A stretch of 26,766 bases of DNA from Deltaproteobacteria bacterium. GTDB lineage: Bacteria > Desulfobacterota > Dissulfuribacteria > Dissulfuribacterales > UBA3076. The stretch is taken from assembly GCA_021159445.1 (NCBI GenBank), contig JAGGRV010000030.1:1-26766 (forward strand). The letters are read 5' to 3'. How positions within the stretch are numbered: position 1 is the stretch's first letter; every line of letters starts with the position of its first letter. The notes beneath the pieces are model-generated. The model was not told where the DNA came from and made no database searches. It saw only the letters and a list, made by a program, of their open reading frames with translations. Positions 1 to 6,445 of the stretch are shown here, piece by piece. Made by a program: the position numbers and the translations under genes.

Positions 1-90
1 CCGCGGTTGAAACCCTGCAAAAGCCTATCGGCTGCCAGGGAGTGTGAACGGTTACACGTTTATCTTTCAAATTAATTCCTTGACGTGTCC

Positions 91-2082
91 TTAGCGCTTA
101 TACGCCTGAACCTCTGACTTCTGATCTCTGACCTTATAGCTTGCTCTCAGGAGTCTGCGTACTGAGTTTCCCAGATATATTGCCCGGGCCTTTTTCAGAT
201 CATCCGGATAGAGCACCTGCTCTCCGGCTTTGCCCTGTTCTACAAGATCTTGACGAAAGGTGCCGTTTAAGAGTCCGCTGAATACAGAAGGGGTGACGAG
301 TTTGCCATCAATATCTAAGAATATATTACTGATTGTCCCTTCGGTAAGCTCACCGCGTTCGTTTGTAAACACACAGTCAAAAAGACCACAGGTCTTGGCT
401 CTCTGATATTCTTCCGTATACAGGGACCTGTATGTGGTTTTGTGATATAAAAAGGGGTCTTGAGAGTCAACTGTTTTTAGCGACAGGTCAAAACAAACCT
501 GCTTTTCTTGTGCTGATAGCACGGAGGCTGAAATATTTACAGAACCATCTCTTCCCAGCAACATGCGGACCCGGTAGGATTTTCTTTTTGGATACAGGCC
601 TTTTGCAAATTTAGCTAATTCTCTCCTCACCTTTTTCAGGTCCAGGTAGAAGGCAAAATAATGGGCAGAGCACAAGAGCCTTTGAAGGTGCCTTTCAAGC
701 AGGAAGTAACCCTTTATTACTTCCTGCTCTCTTCTCCCAGGGTCCCACCTCATGGTCTCTATAAGGGAAAAATCCTTCCTTGATTCACCTTTTTTAGTAG
801 AGGATAAGGACAGAGAGTTTGTCAGAAATTCGGCCTTAAGTCTGCATTCATCGTATTCTCTTTCAGGATCTGAATCTATTGTTATCCCGCTTCCTATCCC
901 GAGTTCTCCGGATTCTCCGTCCAGAACCACTGTCCTGATAGCCACATTTAGGACTGCTTTTCTATGAGGGGATATGAATCCTATGGCACCTGTGTATACG
1001 CCCCTTGGCGAAGACTCGATCTCAGAGATGATCTCCATTGTCCGGATCTTTGGCGCCCCGGTCACAGACCCGCATGGAAACAGGGCATTAAAGATCTTAT
1101 GCCAGGAGGTATCCGTGCGAATTTCCCCCTCTACTCTGGATATCATCTGAAAAAGGGTCTTATAGCGCTCAACAGTAAAAATCTCCGGCACCCGGACCGT
1201 TCCGGGGATAGAAAGCCTCCCTATATCGTTCCGAAGCAGATCAACAATCATGATATTCTCTGCCCGGTTCTTGGGGTCGTTGGCCAAAAAACGTGCCAGC
1301 TCACAATCTTCGTCTGTTGTCCTTCCCCTCTTTAATGTACCCTTCATGGGTTTGGACCAAATTTTTTGCCCTTCCAGGCGAAAGAAAAGTTCCGGAGAAA
1401 GAGAAAGGAGCCATTTTTCCCTGTTGCGTATCACAGCCCCGTAAGAGACAGACTGCCTGGCCCTGAGTGACAGATAAAGATCCGATGGCAGACCGGTATA
1501 TTTAAACCTTCCCCTTAAGGTATAGTTGACCTGATAGGTGTGACCACGGGCTATACAGTCTTTTATGCAATCTATGGCCTTAATGTATTGGTCCTTTGTT
1601 ACCTCCAGTTCCAGAGGCCCTAAGTTTTCCTGGATATCCGGAATATTGTTTAAAGGACAAAAAGGGGTATCAGGCCGATGAATCCATATCTTTGGGTCTT
1701 TGAATACACCGAGCCATACCAGGGGAGCCTTGGGTCTGGGCGTATCCAGAAAGTGCCATAATTTGGGCTCAAGGGCATATCCCCACTCATAGGCCCACCA
1801 TCCAGCCAGATAGTATCCCCCATCAAGGGCAGTCTCCATGGATCTGTAAAGAGGCTCCAGATCATCAAGGCCGTATGCAGTAAGAATTTTTATTGGATTT
1901 AAAAAAAGATATGAGGTATTTTCTTCTCCGGCGACCCTTGAAGTTTCAAGGAATACAAAGCAATCTATGTCATTAAGCCCTTCCAGTATTCGCGCGGCAT
2001 CCAGAGGATAGGGCCTTCCAGTGACATAGGGTGGATTCATGATCGAATTCTTTTTCACCTCAACCATCCATATCCAACGCAC
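91..2082 (-). CDS. pabBC: Aminodeoxychorismate synthase component I fused to aminodeoxychorismate lyase (PabB-PabC)
   Basis: Makes p-aminobenzoate for folate: the PabB part aminates chorismate to aminodeoxychorismate, and the PabC part (PLP class IV) removes pyruvate. Residues about 30-425 are the chorismate-binding domain, with the PabB-type Lys in KPMKGT (K247), where the true TrpE at 14434-15912 has Ala (PIAGT), and the GSVTGAPKIRTMEII motif at 338-352. Residues about 436-650 are the aminotransferase-IV domain, with the PLP Lys in YHKTTYR (K548) and the ELTEGTISNIF loop. The fusion is a known arrangement. No PabA-type glutaminase gene lies beside it, so trpG at 13732-14295 or a distant pabA may serve it. 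The ATG at 2082 is the longest start; the ATG at 2040 (MNPPYV) fits the domain edge as well or better. The last 14 residues are encoded by a word-like repeat (105-133). Confidence 0.93.
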   Translation of the reverse strand: MRWIWMVEVKKNSIMNPPYVTGRPYPLDAARILEGLNDIDCFVFLETSRVAGEENTSYLFLNPIKILTAYGLDDLEPLYRSMETALDGGYYLAGWWAYEWGYALEPKLWHFLDTPRPKAPLVWLGVFKDPKIWIHRPDTPFCPLNNIPDIQENLGPLELEVTKDQYIKAIDCIKDCIARGHTYQVNYTLRGRFKYTGLPSDLYLSLRARQSVSYGAVIRNREKWLLSLSPELFFRLEGQKIWSKPMKGTLKRGRTTDEDCELARFLANDPKNRAENIMIVDLLRNDIGRLSIPGTVRVPEIFTVERYKTLFQMISRVEGEIRTDTSWHKIFNALFPCGSVTGAPKIRTMEIISEIESSPRGVYTGAIGFISPHRKAVLNVAIRTVVLDGESGELGIGSGITIDSDPEREYDECRLKAEFLTNSLSLSSTKKGESRKDFSLIETMRWDPGRREQEVIKGYFLLERHLQRLLCSAHYFAFYLDLKKVRRELAKFAKGLYPKRKSYRVRMLLGRDGSVNISASVLSAQEKQVCFDLSLKTVDSQDPFLYHKTTYRSLYTEEYQRAKTCGLFDCVFTNERGELTEGTISNIFLDIDGKLVTPSVFSGLLNGTFRQDLVEQGKAGEQVLYPDDLKKARAIYLGNSVRRLLRASYKVRDQKSEVQAYKR
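105..133. repeat. Short word repeat forming the 3' end of pabBC
   Basis: On the minus strand this stretch is a run of near-identical words: GGTCAGA, GATCAGAA, GTCAGAG, GTTCAG. It encodes the charged tail (VRDQKSEVQ) of PabBC and lies beyond the end of the recognisable lyase domain. It resembles the other intergenic word repeats in this window. Confidence 0.5.
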
Positions 2083-2410
2083 TCAGTGCCCACAGTTCCT
2101 CATGAGCACATCGCTTTTCAGCTACCGGACAAGCGCCTGGTCGGTGGGAGGTATGTGATTGAATGCGATGTGCGCAGTATGCTACGTCGTCTGACCTCTG
2201 AAAAGCCGATCTTAAATATAGCGGAGTTTCAACTGGTCCGCAACGAAGTGGTACACCCTGTTGCTGGGCCGCTGCCACCAACTTTTTCAAATTCAAATGT
2301 CGTAATAGCCTGATTTGTAGTGGAAAACAACACCTATCAAACTGAACCAGTGCCCAATGACCTTAGAATATGTCTAATTAGTAAAGGACGTCCCTGTTCC
2401 CTATACGTCC
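2083..2410. other. Intergenic stretch without a recognised gene
   Basis: Between pabBC and the vapBC promoter. An open frame at 2086-2313 (+, 75 codons) and one on the minus strand at 2060-2296 both lack a convincing ribosome site and resemble no family I know. They could be the remains of a decayed gene. The right part carries the hairpin listed separately. Confidence 0.4.
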
Positions 2411-2414
2411 CCTT
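2383..2414 (+). terminator. Hairpin with flanking A and T runs, terminator-like
   Basis: GGACGT (2386-2391) pairs with ACGTCC (2405-2410) around a 13-nt loop. It is preceded by AAA and followed by CCTTTT, so it could fold and end transcription on either strand. It would insulate the vapBC promoter just downstream. It could equally be a REP-like repeat; no second copy occurs in the window. Confidence 0.3.
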
Positions 2415-2417
2415 TTC

Positions 2418-2462
2418 TTGACAACCATCATTGTGAGGCATATATTGAGTCAAATTGAGTCA
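2418..2462 (+). promoter_or_regulatory. vapBC promoter and putative antitoxin operator
   Basis: A near-consensus sigma-70 promoter: TTGACA at 2418-2423, 17-bp spacer, TATATT at 2441-2446. Starting inside the -10 box, the octamer TTGAGTCA occurs twice (2445-2452 and 2455-2462), a 10-bp step equal to one helical turn. Ribbon-helix-helix antitoxins bind such direct repeats as stacked dimers, so this is the likely autoregulatory operator. The second repeat runs directly into the ribosome site AGGAGGTGA. Confidence 0.65.
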
Positions 2463-2473
2463 GGAGGTGACTT

Positions 2474-2731
2474 ATGACACAGATTACTTTACGCGGTATG
2501 GACTCAGAAACGGAACAGGAAATACGTAGAATGGCTCAAAAGAACGGTAAGTCCTTGAACCGTGTCATTTTGGACATGCTCTACCAGTATACCGGATTTA
2601 AGAAAAAGGAGAAAAAATCCCTGTCAGAATCATTAAGAAAACTAGCTGGCGGTTGGAGTGAAAAGGATGCTTCTGAGTTTATGGAGTCCATAAAAGCATG
2701 TGAACAAATTGATGAGGAAATGTGGAAATGA
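2474..2731 (+). CDS. vapB: Ribbon-helix-helix antitoxin of a VapBC-type pair
   Basis: 85 residues, the length of FitA/VapB-type antitoxins. The N-terminus (ITLRGMDSETEQEIRRMA, then KNGKSLNRVILDML) is a ribbon-helix-helix DNA-binding fold: one beta strand followed by two helices. The C-terminal third (LAGGWSEKDASEFMESI...IDEEMW) matches the toxin-wrapping tail common in this family. A strong ribosome site (AGGAGGTGA) precedes the ATG. The stop overlaps the toxin start as ATGA (2728-2731), so the two are translationally coupled. Expected role: bind and inhibit the PIN toxin and repress the shared promoter at 2418-2462. No inactivating change is seen. Confidence 0.88.
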   Translation: MTQITLRGMDSETEQEIRRMAQKNGKSLNRVILDMLYQYTGFKKKEKKSLSESLRKLAGGWSEKDASEFMESIKACEQIDEEMWK

Positions 2732-3117
2732 AGTTCCTGCTGGATACCAGCGCCTATGTAGGGTTCAAGCGCAATTTGGTTCAAGTAGTTGAAATCATTA
2801 TTAAGGCTGAATTGATTCTATTTTCCCCGGTTGTTCTGGGAGAGTTAATGTTTGGGTTTCGTAACGGTACGAAATTTGAAGAAAATATGAATGATCTTAA
2901 TAAATTTTTACAACATGAAATTGTGAAGTTTGTACAAATTGAGAAAATTACTTCCGACCGTTATTCGAGAATCGCTGCCCAACTCAAACGCCAGGGAACC
3001 CCAATCCCCACAAATGATATTTGGATTGCAGCACAAGCAATGGAATATGGAGCGGAACTCATCACGTTGGACAAACACTTCGAGACAATTAATGGACTTG
3101 TCTGTACAATCCTCTGA
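2728..3117 (+). CDS. vapC: PIN-domain ribonuclease toxin (VapC family)
   Basis: 129 residues from the ATG overlapping the antitoxin stop; a GTG six bases upstream is possible but less likely. The four acidic residues of the PIN active site are present: D6 (LLDTSAY), E39 (VVLGELMFG), D97 (TNDIWIAAQA) and D115 (ITLDKHF). Together they coordinate the metal for RNA cleavage. VapC toxins typically cut initiator tRNA or the 23S rRNA loop; which target applies here cannot be read from sequence. Operonic with the antitoxin just upstream. The gene looks intact, so the pair is probably functional. Confidence 0.9.
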   Translation: MKFLLDTSAYVGFKRNLVQVVEIIIKAELILFSPVVLGELMFGFRNGTKFEENMNDLNKFLQHEIVKFVQIEKITSDRYSRIAAQLKRQGTPIPTNDIWIAAQAMEYGAELITLDKHFETINGLVCTIL

Positions 3118-3179
3118 TCTCTTTTCTGCTTCCAGTATCCTTTATCCTTTTTCAGATATCCATAGTCAATTACCACTTT

Positions 3180-3204
3180 GTTTTCCTTCCTTTCAAAGGA
3201 AAAC
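3180..3204. other. Perfect 9-bp hairpin downstream of vapC
   Basis: GTTTTCCTT (3180-3188) is the exact complement of AAGGAAAAC (3196-3204) around a 7-nt loop, about 60 bases after the vapC stop. There is no clear T run on either side, so it may protect or end the vapBC transcript, or simply mark a repeat end. The upstream part of the HigA-like remnant overlaps it. Confidence 0.35.
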
Positions 3205-3329
3205 AAAAGCTACAAACCTTATGGCAACTATACAATTTTTTGAATGACCTTGGTCGAGATGTGGAGATCGTTGTAAAGCCAAAGCCACGTTCTCGGCATC
3301 GTGCGAAAATTAGCGTTGTAGCCGCTTGA
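3198..3329 (+). pseudogene. C-terminal remnant of a HigA-like (HTH_37) antitoxin
   Basis: The frame ending with TGA at 3327-3329 reads LQTLWQLYNFLNDLGRDV and then EIVVKPKPRSRHRAKISVVAA. The latter is the typical end of the small HTH antitoxins that partner Gp49-like RelE-superfamily (HigB) toxins. No start codon, HTH domain or toxin precedes it, so only about 40 codons of a lost toxin-antitoxin locus survive. The family call is from memory of that C-terminal signature; the open frame and its end are seen directly. Confidence 0.6.
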
Positions 3330-3453
3330 ATTTTTCAGGATTAGGTTCATTCAGAATCAGCCAATTTCCCCTTTGACTTTTAATCTCGTGACCCGGCCAG
3401 AACCACCCTGGGATATCCGGATTTCTACAGCCAGCAGTTGTTCTGGCAGTATC
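3330..3453. other. Short intergenic stretch before the hipBA operators
   Basis: No gene or convincing structure was found here. It separates the antitoxin remnant from the hipBA control region, and base composition shifts towards higher GC just beyond it. Confidence 0.4.
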
Positions 3454-3510
3454 GTTAAATAAAATTAACTTTATGACTTGAAAAATCAGATTACGTTAAC
3501 TATAATTAAC
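3454..3510 (+). promoter_or_regulatory. hipBA promoter with two inverted-repeat operators
   Basis: Two copies of the same inverted repeat GTTAA-N6-TTAAC lie at 3454-3469 and 3495-3510. Their centres are 41 bp apart, about four helical turns. Between and within them is a sigma-70 promoter: TTGAAA at 3478-3483, 17-bp spacer, perfect TATAAT at 3501-3506. The second operator covers the -10 box and the first lies just upstream of the -35, so HipB dimers bound to both would block or loop out the promoter. The expected start is at 3512-3514, on or next to the hipB ATG (3514), so the mRNA may be leaderless; no ribosome site is visible upstream of that ATG. Confidence 0.72.
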
Positions 3511-3513
3511 ACC

Positions 3514-3837
3514 ATGAAGATCCGACTTTTACCTCAGGAACGCAAAATTCTTGAAGATATGGGCCTTGTCCTTCGGGATGCCAGGCTTGCCTGTGGTGAA
3601 CCCCAGGATGTATTTGGCGGGCGTATCGGAGTCTCTCGCCAGACCCTTGCGAAGATGGAGTTGGGGTATCCCGCGACATCAATCGGGGCCTGGATAAAGG
3701 CCAGCGCCGTTCTTGGCCGTCTCGGCACCTGGGATGAGGTCCTGAGGGCACCCTCGGATCCATTTGCGGAATACGATAGTGCCCAAGAGCGGCTGGAGCG
3801 CATCAAGAAGGCAAGAGCAAGAAGGTCGAAGGGATAG
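3514..3837 (+). CDS. hipB: HipB-like XRE-family antitoxin/repressor
   Basis: 107 residues. Residues about 14-70 form a Cro/CI-type helix-turn-helix (RDARLACGEPQDVFGGRIG, then VSRQTLAKMELG as recognition region). The basic tail (LERIKKARARR) is a likely flexible toxin or DNA contact. It sits 2 bp upstream of the HipA kinase gene, the usual order. The ATG at 3514 was chosen because a longer frame from a TTG at 3478 would run through the -10 box and the second operator. Expected role: bind HipA and repress the operon at the twin GTTAA-N6-TTAAC sites. Higher GC than the genes around it suggests the pair was acquired as a unit. Confidence 0.85.
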   Translation: MKIRLLPQERKILEDMGLVLRDARLACGEPQDVFGGRIGVSRQTLAKMELGYPATSIGAWIKASAVLGRLGTWDEVLRAPSDPFAEYDSAQERLERIKKARARRSKG

Positions 3838-3839
3838 GC

Positions 3840-5063
3840 ATGGAGCGAGAAGTCAACCTCTATGTGTTTGTCGTTCTAGAAGGCGGCAAGTGCCTCAAGG
3901 CCGGAAGACTTCTGTCGAGAAACCTCCATTTCCCCGGGAACTTCGAGGGATTTTTTCGTTACGAACGGGAATATCTCGAAAATTCAGATTCCTATCCTTT
4001 GGATCCTGTTCACTTGCCGCTTTCGGATGAGACTTTCATGGCGGCTCGGCCGGCCTTCGGAATCCACGGGGTTTTCGATGATTCTCTTCCCGATGCCTGG
4101 GGACGGAGGCTTCTCGTGGAAAAGGCGGGACTCCGAAAGACGCATTACGCACCGGTGCATCTTCTCAATGCCCTCGGCGGGAGCGGTCTCGGGGCTCTTT
4201 TGTATTCGAGCCGGGATGAGACGCCGGATATTGTGGATGGCAGCATCGATTTCAGTGAAATCCATGCTGCACTGAAAGAGGCCCAGCGCTTTGAAACAGC
4301 GGTCGATCCAGGTGAGCTTCGCTTCCTCCTTTCCGGGGGGACCTCTGCGGGAGGCGCGCGGCCCAAGGTCCTGGTGCGGCACAAGGAAGCGGCCTGGATC
4401 GCCAAATTTCCAAGTGTCTATGATGTAGATCCACAGACAAACGTGCTCCTTGAAGCCGCTGGACTTGAGCTGGGGAAAAGGGCCGGCCTTATCATACCCG
4501 ACTTCAAGGTGTGCAGAGTGTGGAACCGACCTGTGCTGCTGGTCCGGCGTTTCGATGTCGTTCCAACGGGAAGGCTGGCCCTTCTGAGCTTTCGCTCACT
4601 CCTTGCCGTTGACGACTTCCCGGACTTCATCTCCTATGCGGATCTTGCAGAGATCGTGAGGAGGGTGTCCGCCGACCCCAGGATTGACGTGGACTTGCTC
4701 TTCAAACAGATGGTGGTCAACGTCTGTCTCTTCAATACCGATGACCACCTCCAGAACTTCTCGATGGTCCACGGGAAAGCCGGTTGGCGGCTTTCTCCTG
4801 CCTATGATCTCGTCCCGAACGTCTGGCGCGAAGAACAACTCCTCAAAATCAACGGAAAGCACACCGGCATTACCCTGGAGGATCTTCTTTCCGAGAGCCG
4901 GGAATTTGGCCTTTTACGCAAAAGGGCGTTGAACTTGACTGAAGAAGTACTGGACGGCATGGCGGGATGGGAAAGGCTTTTTTCCGAAATTCCCGGTGAA
5001 GCAGCCGAAGGCATACGGCGGCGGATACGAAAACGCTTGGGAGTGTTTAGGGGATGTCTGTGA
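3840..5063 (+). CDS. hipA: HipA-family serine/threonine kinase toxin
   Basis: 407 residues, near the usual HipA length. The N-terminal HipA_N-like region (about 5-125) is followed by the kinase core. The glycine-rich nucleotide loop is GGTSAGGARPK (166-176), the catalytic loop NTDDHLQNF (299-307), and the metal-binding motif YDLVP (322-326). All key acidic residues are present, so the kinase is predicted active. E. coli HipA phosphorylates glutamyl-tRNA synthetase GltX; other HipA types use other synthetases, so the target here is unknown. Co-transcribed with hipB 2 bp upstream. GC is clearly higher than in the flanking AT-rich genes, which suggests horizontal transfer. Confidence 0.92.
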   Translation: MEREVNLYVFVVLEGGKCLKAGRLLSRNLHFPGNFEGFFRYEREYLENSDSYPLDPVHLPLSDETFMAARPAFGIHGVFDDSLPDAWGRRLLVEKAGLRKTHYAPVHLLNALGGSGLGALLYSSRDETPDIVDGSIDFSEIHAALKEAQRFETAVDPGELRFLLSGGTSAGGARPKVLVRHKEAAWIAKFPSVYDVDPQTNVLLEAAGLELGKRAGLIIPDFKVCRVWNRPVLLVRRFDVVPTGRLALLSFRSLLAVDDFPDFISYADLAEIVRRVSADPRIDVDLLFKQMVVNVCLFNTDDHLQNFSMVHGKAGWRLSPAYDLVPNVWREEQLLKINGKHTGITLEDLLSESREFGLLRKRALNLTEEVLDGMAGWERLFSEIPGEAAEGIRRRIRKRLGVFRGCL

Positions 5064-5217
5064 ATTAAGAAACGTCTGCCATTTCCAGGCAATTACAAGG
5101 AGAACGAAATAGTAGGTCAAGCTAGTTTCACTTAAACTTGAGAATTTGGACGTATTATGTTAAATGCTTTTTATATTAGGGAAAATTCGTTGGGGTATAC
5201 TACGAAGTGAATTAAAG

Positions 5218-5481
5218 ATGGCTGATCTCAGGTTGGTTTCCACGCGCAAACGCCAGCTAAAGCCACTGGTGGAAGCAGCGCTATCTAATGAATTGCGTTT
5301 GTTGGAATCAGGTATTCGCCGAACGGAACAAAAAATCCTGCAATTTGAGGAAAAATATCACCTTAGAACTCAAGAGCTTATCTCCCGGTACGAAAACGAC
5401 GAATTGGGAGAAACCCTGGATTTTGATGAATGGATTGGTGAGTTTAGGCTATTGTCACCACCTGTTTCATTCTTTCATTGA
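5218..5481 (+). pseudogene. Truncated small coiled-coil protein, TumA-like antitoxin candidate
   Basis: From the ATG at 5218 the frame reads MADLRLVSTRKRQLKPLVEA and on through a long charged helix (LLESGIRRTEQKILQFEEKY) to LDFDEWIGEFRLL. This resembles conserved proteins of about 100 residues often found directly upstream of TumE/DUF6516-type toxins; that association is from memory. After EFRLL (about base 5454) the similarity stops abruptly and the frame ends in unrelated residues. No toxin gene follows, so this appears to be an orphaned, C-terminally truncated antitoxin. Upstream codons from 5164 do not look like part of the protein. Confidence 0.55.
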
Positions 5482-5615
5482 GTCCAACAAAAAGCTCCCC
5501 TGCCGGATTATAGGGCTGCACGCTTGAAACTGGCAACGACCTTGGCCGGATGCACTGCCTTGAAATGGCCAACCCCGCTGTTTCTGGTCTGGTGAATCCA
5601 CTTGTTAGCCATTTA
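5482..5615. other. Unassigned junction sequence
   Basis: Sequence between the truncation point of the TumA-like gene and the MITE. Short open stretches exist on both strands, but none resembles a known protein. It probably records a deletion or insertion that removed the toxin partner. Confidence 0.35.
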
Positions 5616-5769
5616 GGAACGTACAATAAATAACTTGAACAAATTAATGTCTTTTTTGCCGTCTTCTTCGTTGCTCGTCGATCACATAACCCGTTATGCT
5701 CGCTCCTCGCGCCTTGAATACAACAAAAAATCCTATTAATTTTTGTTCAACTTATTTATCTCCCGTTCC
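5616..5769 (-). mobile_element. 154-bp MITE, copy 1
   Basis: A non-coding element bounded by GGAACG...CGTTCC with imperfect terminal inverted repeats of about 33 bp. The inner part is also an imperfect palindrome centred on ATAACCCGTTAT, so the whole element can fold into one long hairpin. It is flanked by TTA on both sides (5613-5615 and 5770-5772), a likely 3-bp target duplication. Copy 2 (20992-21145) is the same length in the opposite orientation and differs at one base. The element ends inside the UPF0158 frame and supplies its stop codon. No transposase is encoded; it must be moved in trans. Confidence 0.85.
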
Positions 5770-6178
5770 TTATTTCTATATTATTCGCTGAACACCACTC
5801 TTTAAGTGCCTCTGATTGTGCCTTATTTTCATACTCGTACCATTTATCTAATAATCCGATATGTTCAAGTAAATCTTTGAATCTTGAATATGCTCCTTTT
5901 TTGCTAAATATTTCTTCTACTCTTTCTGTTTTCTCTGGAATGAACTCTGATACAAACTGAAAGACTAGATATTTTCCTAAATCCAATTCATGTTTATGTG
6001 GAATTGCAATATATTTTTCTGGATCATCTATATCATCTGGCAATTCATCTGAATCACCAAGTTCTGATTCATAAAATATTTTTCCTGTTTCTCTGCACAG
6101 AATTGCTTGGTTGTCATACATCGGCCCCATACTGACGAAGAGAAAGGCGTTTTCTATTTCATCAAATTCTATTTCCAT
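5756..6178 (-). CDS. UPF0158 family protein, C-terminus altered by MITE insertion
   Basis: 140 residues, acidic. It shows the family layout: an N-terminal block about the residue's own metabolic or cell state cannot be inferred, then YIAIPHKHELDLGKYLVFQF, FSKKGAYSRFKDLLEHIGLL and DKWYEYENKAQSEALKEWC, which match the UPF0158 pattern (IP...., GRGAFRRFKD, WY.FE....... EW). Function of the family is unknown. The last four residues (RNGR) and the TAA are encoded by the inverted repeat of the MITE, which entered near the natural 3' end. The core is intact and probably still works. A promoter candidate lies upstream at 6235-6264. Confidence 0.75.
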   Translation of the reverse strand: MEIEFDEIENAFLFVSMGPMYDNQAILCRETGKIFYESELGDSDELPDDIDDPEKYIAIPHKHELDLGKYLVFQFVSEFIPEKTERVEEIFSKKGAYSRFKDLLEHIGLLDKWYEYENKAQSEALKEWCSANNIEIRNGR

Positions 6179-6445
6179 ACAAGGCCCCGATTATTATTTG
6201 TTGGCTATCATTCGGTCTTTTGAAGGTATTTTTAACATTATGAGGAAATCCATATAATTGTCAACATTCGTTATCGGCCGGGACATCCATGAAAAAATTC
6301 CATAGATTCCTGGAACAGAAAAGGACATCCGCAACAGTTCAGCGCTTTTGGTTCTTTCTTATCTTCTCCCACCAACCCTCAAATACCTTCTCTTTGTTCC
6401 ACCAGTTATCCATATCTTTATCCGAGCTTAACAAATCCGGATCTT
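6179..6445. other. Intergenic stretch upstream of the UPF0158 gene
   Basis: Contains the minus-strand promoter candidate listed below. The remaining open frames on both strands have no ribosome site or family resemblance, including a plus-strand frame from 6289, and I regard them as non-coding. Confidence 0.4.
6235..6264 (-). promoter_or_regulatory. Promoter candidate for the UPF0158 gene
   Basis: On the minus strand, TTGACA (6264-6259) is followed after 18 bp by TAATGT (6240-6235). That places transcription start near 6228, about 50 nt upstream of the ATG at 6178. Confidence 0.45.

Noticed and set aside
1..90. TGAACGGTTA near the left edge and its complement near the right edge as direct bounds of a mobile island
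   Set aside because: The decamer also occurs at 20334 inside the window and belongs to the word-repeat family; no target duplication or consistent ends support an island.
2086..2313. 75-codon plus-strand frame MPTVPHEHIAFQLP...
   Set aside because: No ribosome site, no family resemblance, and it overlaps an equally open minus-strand frame; kept only as part of the intergenic note.
3506..3806. Two minus-strand frames opposite hipB
   Set aside because: Shadows of the high-GC hipB gene; no motifs or start signals.
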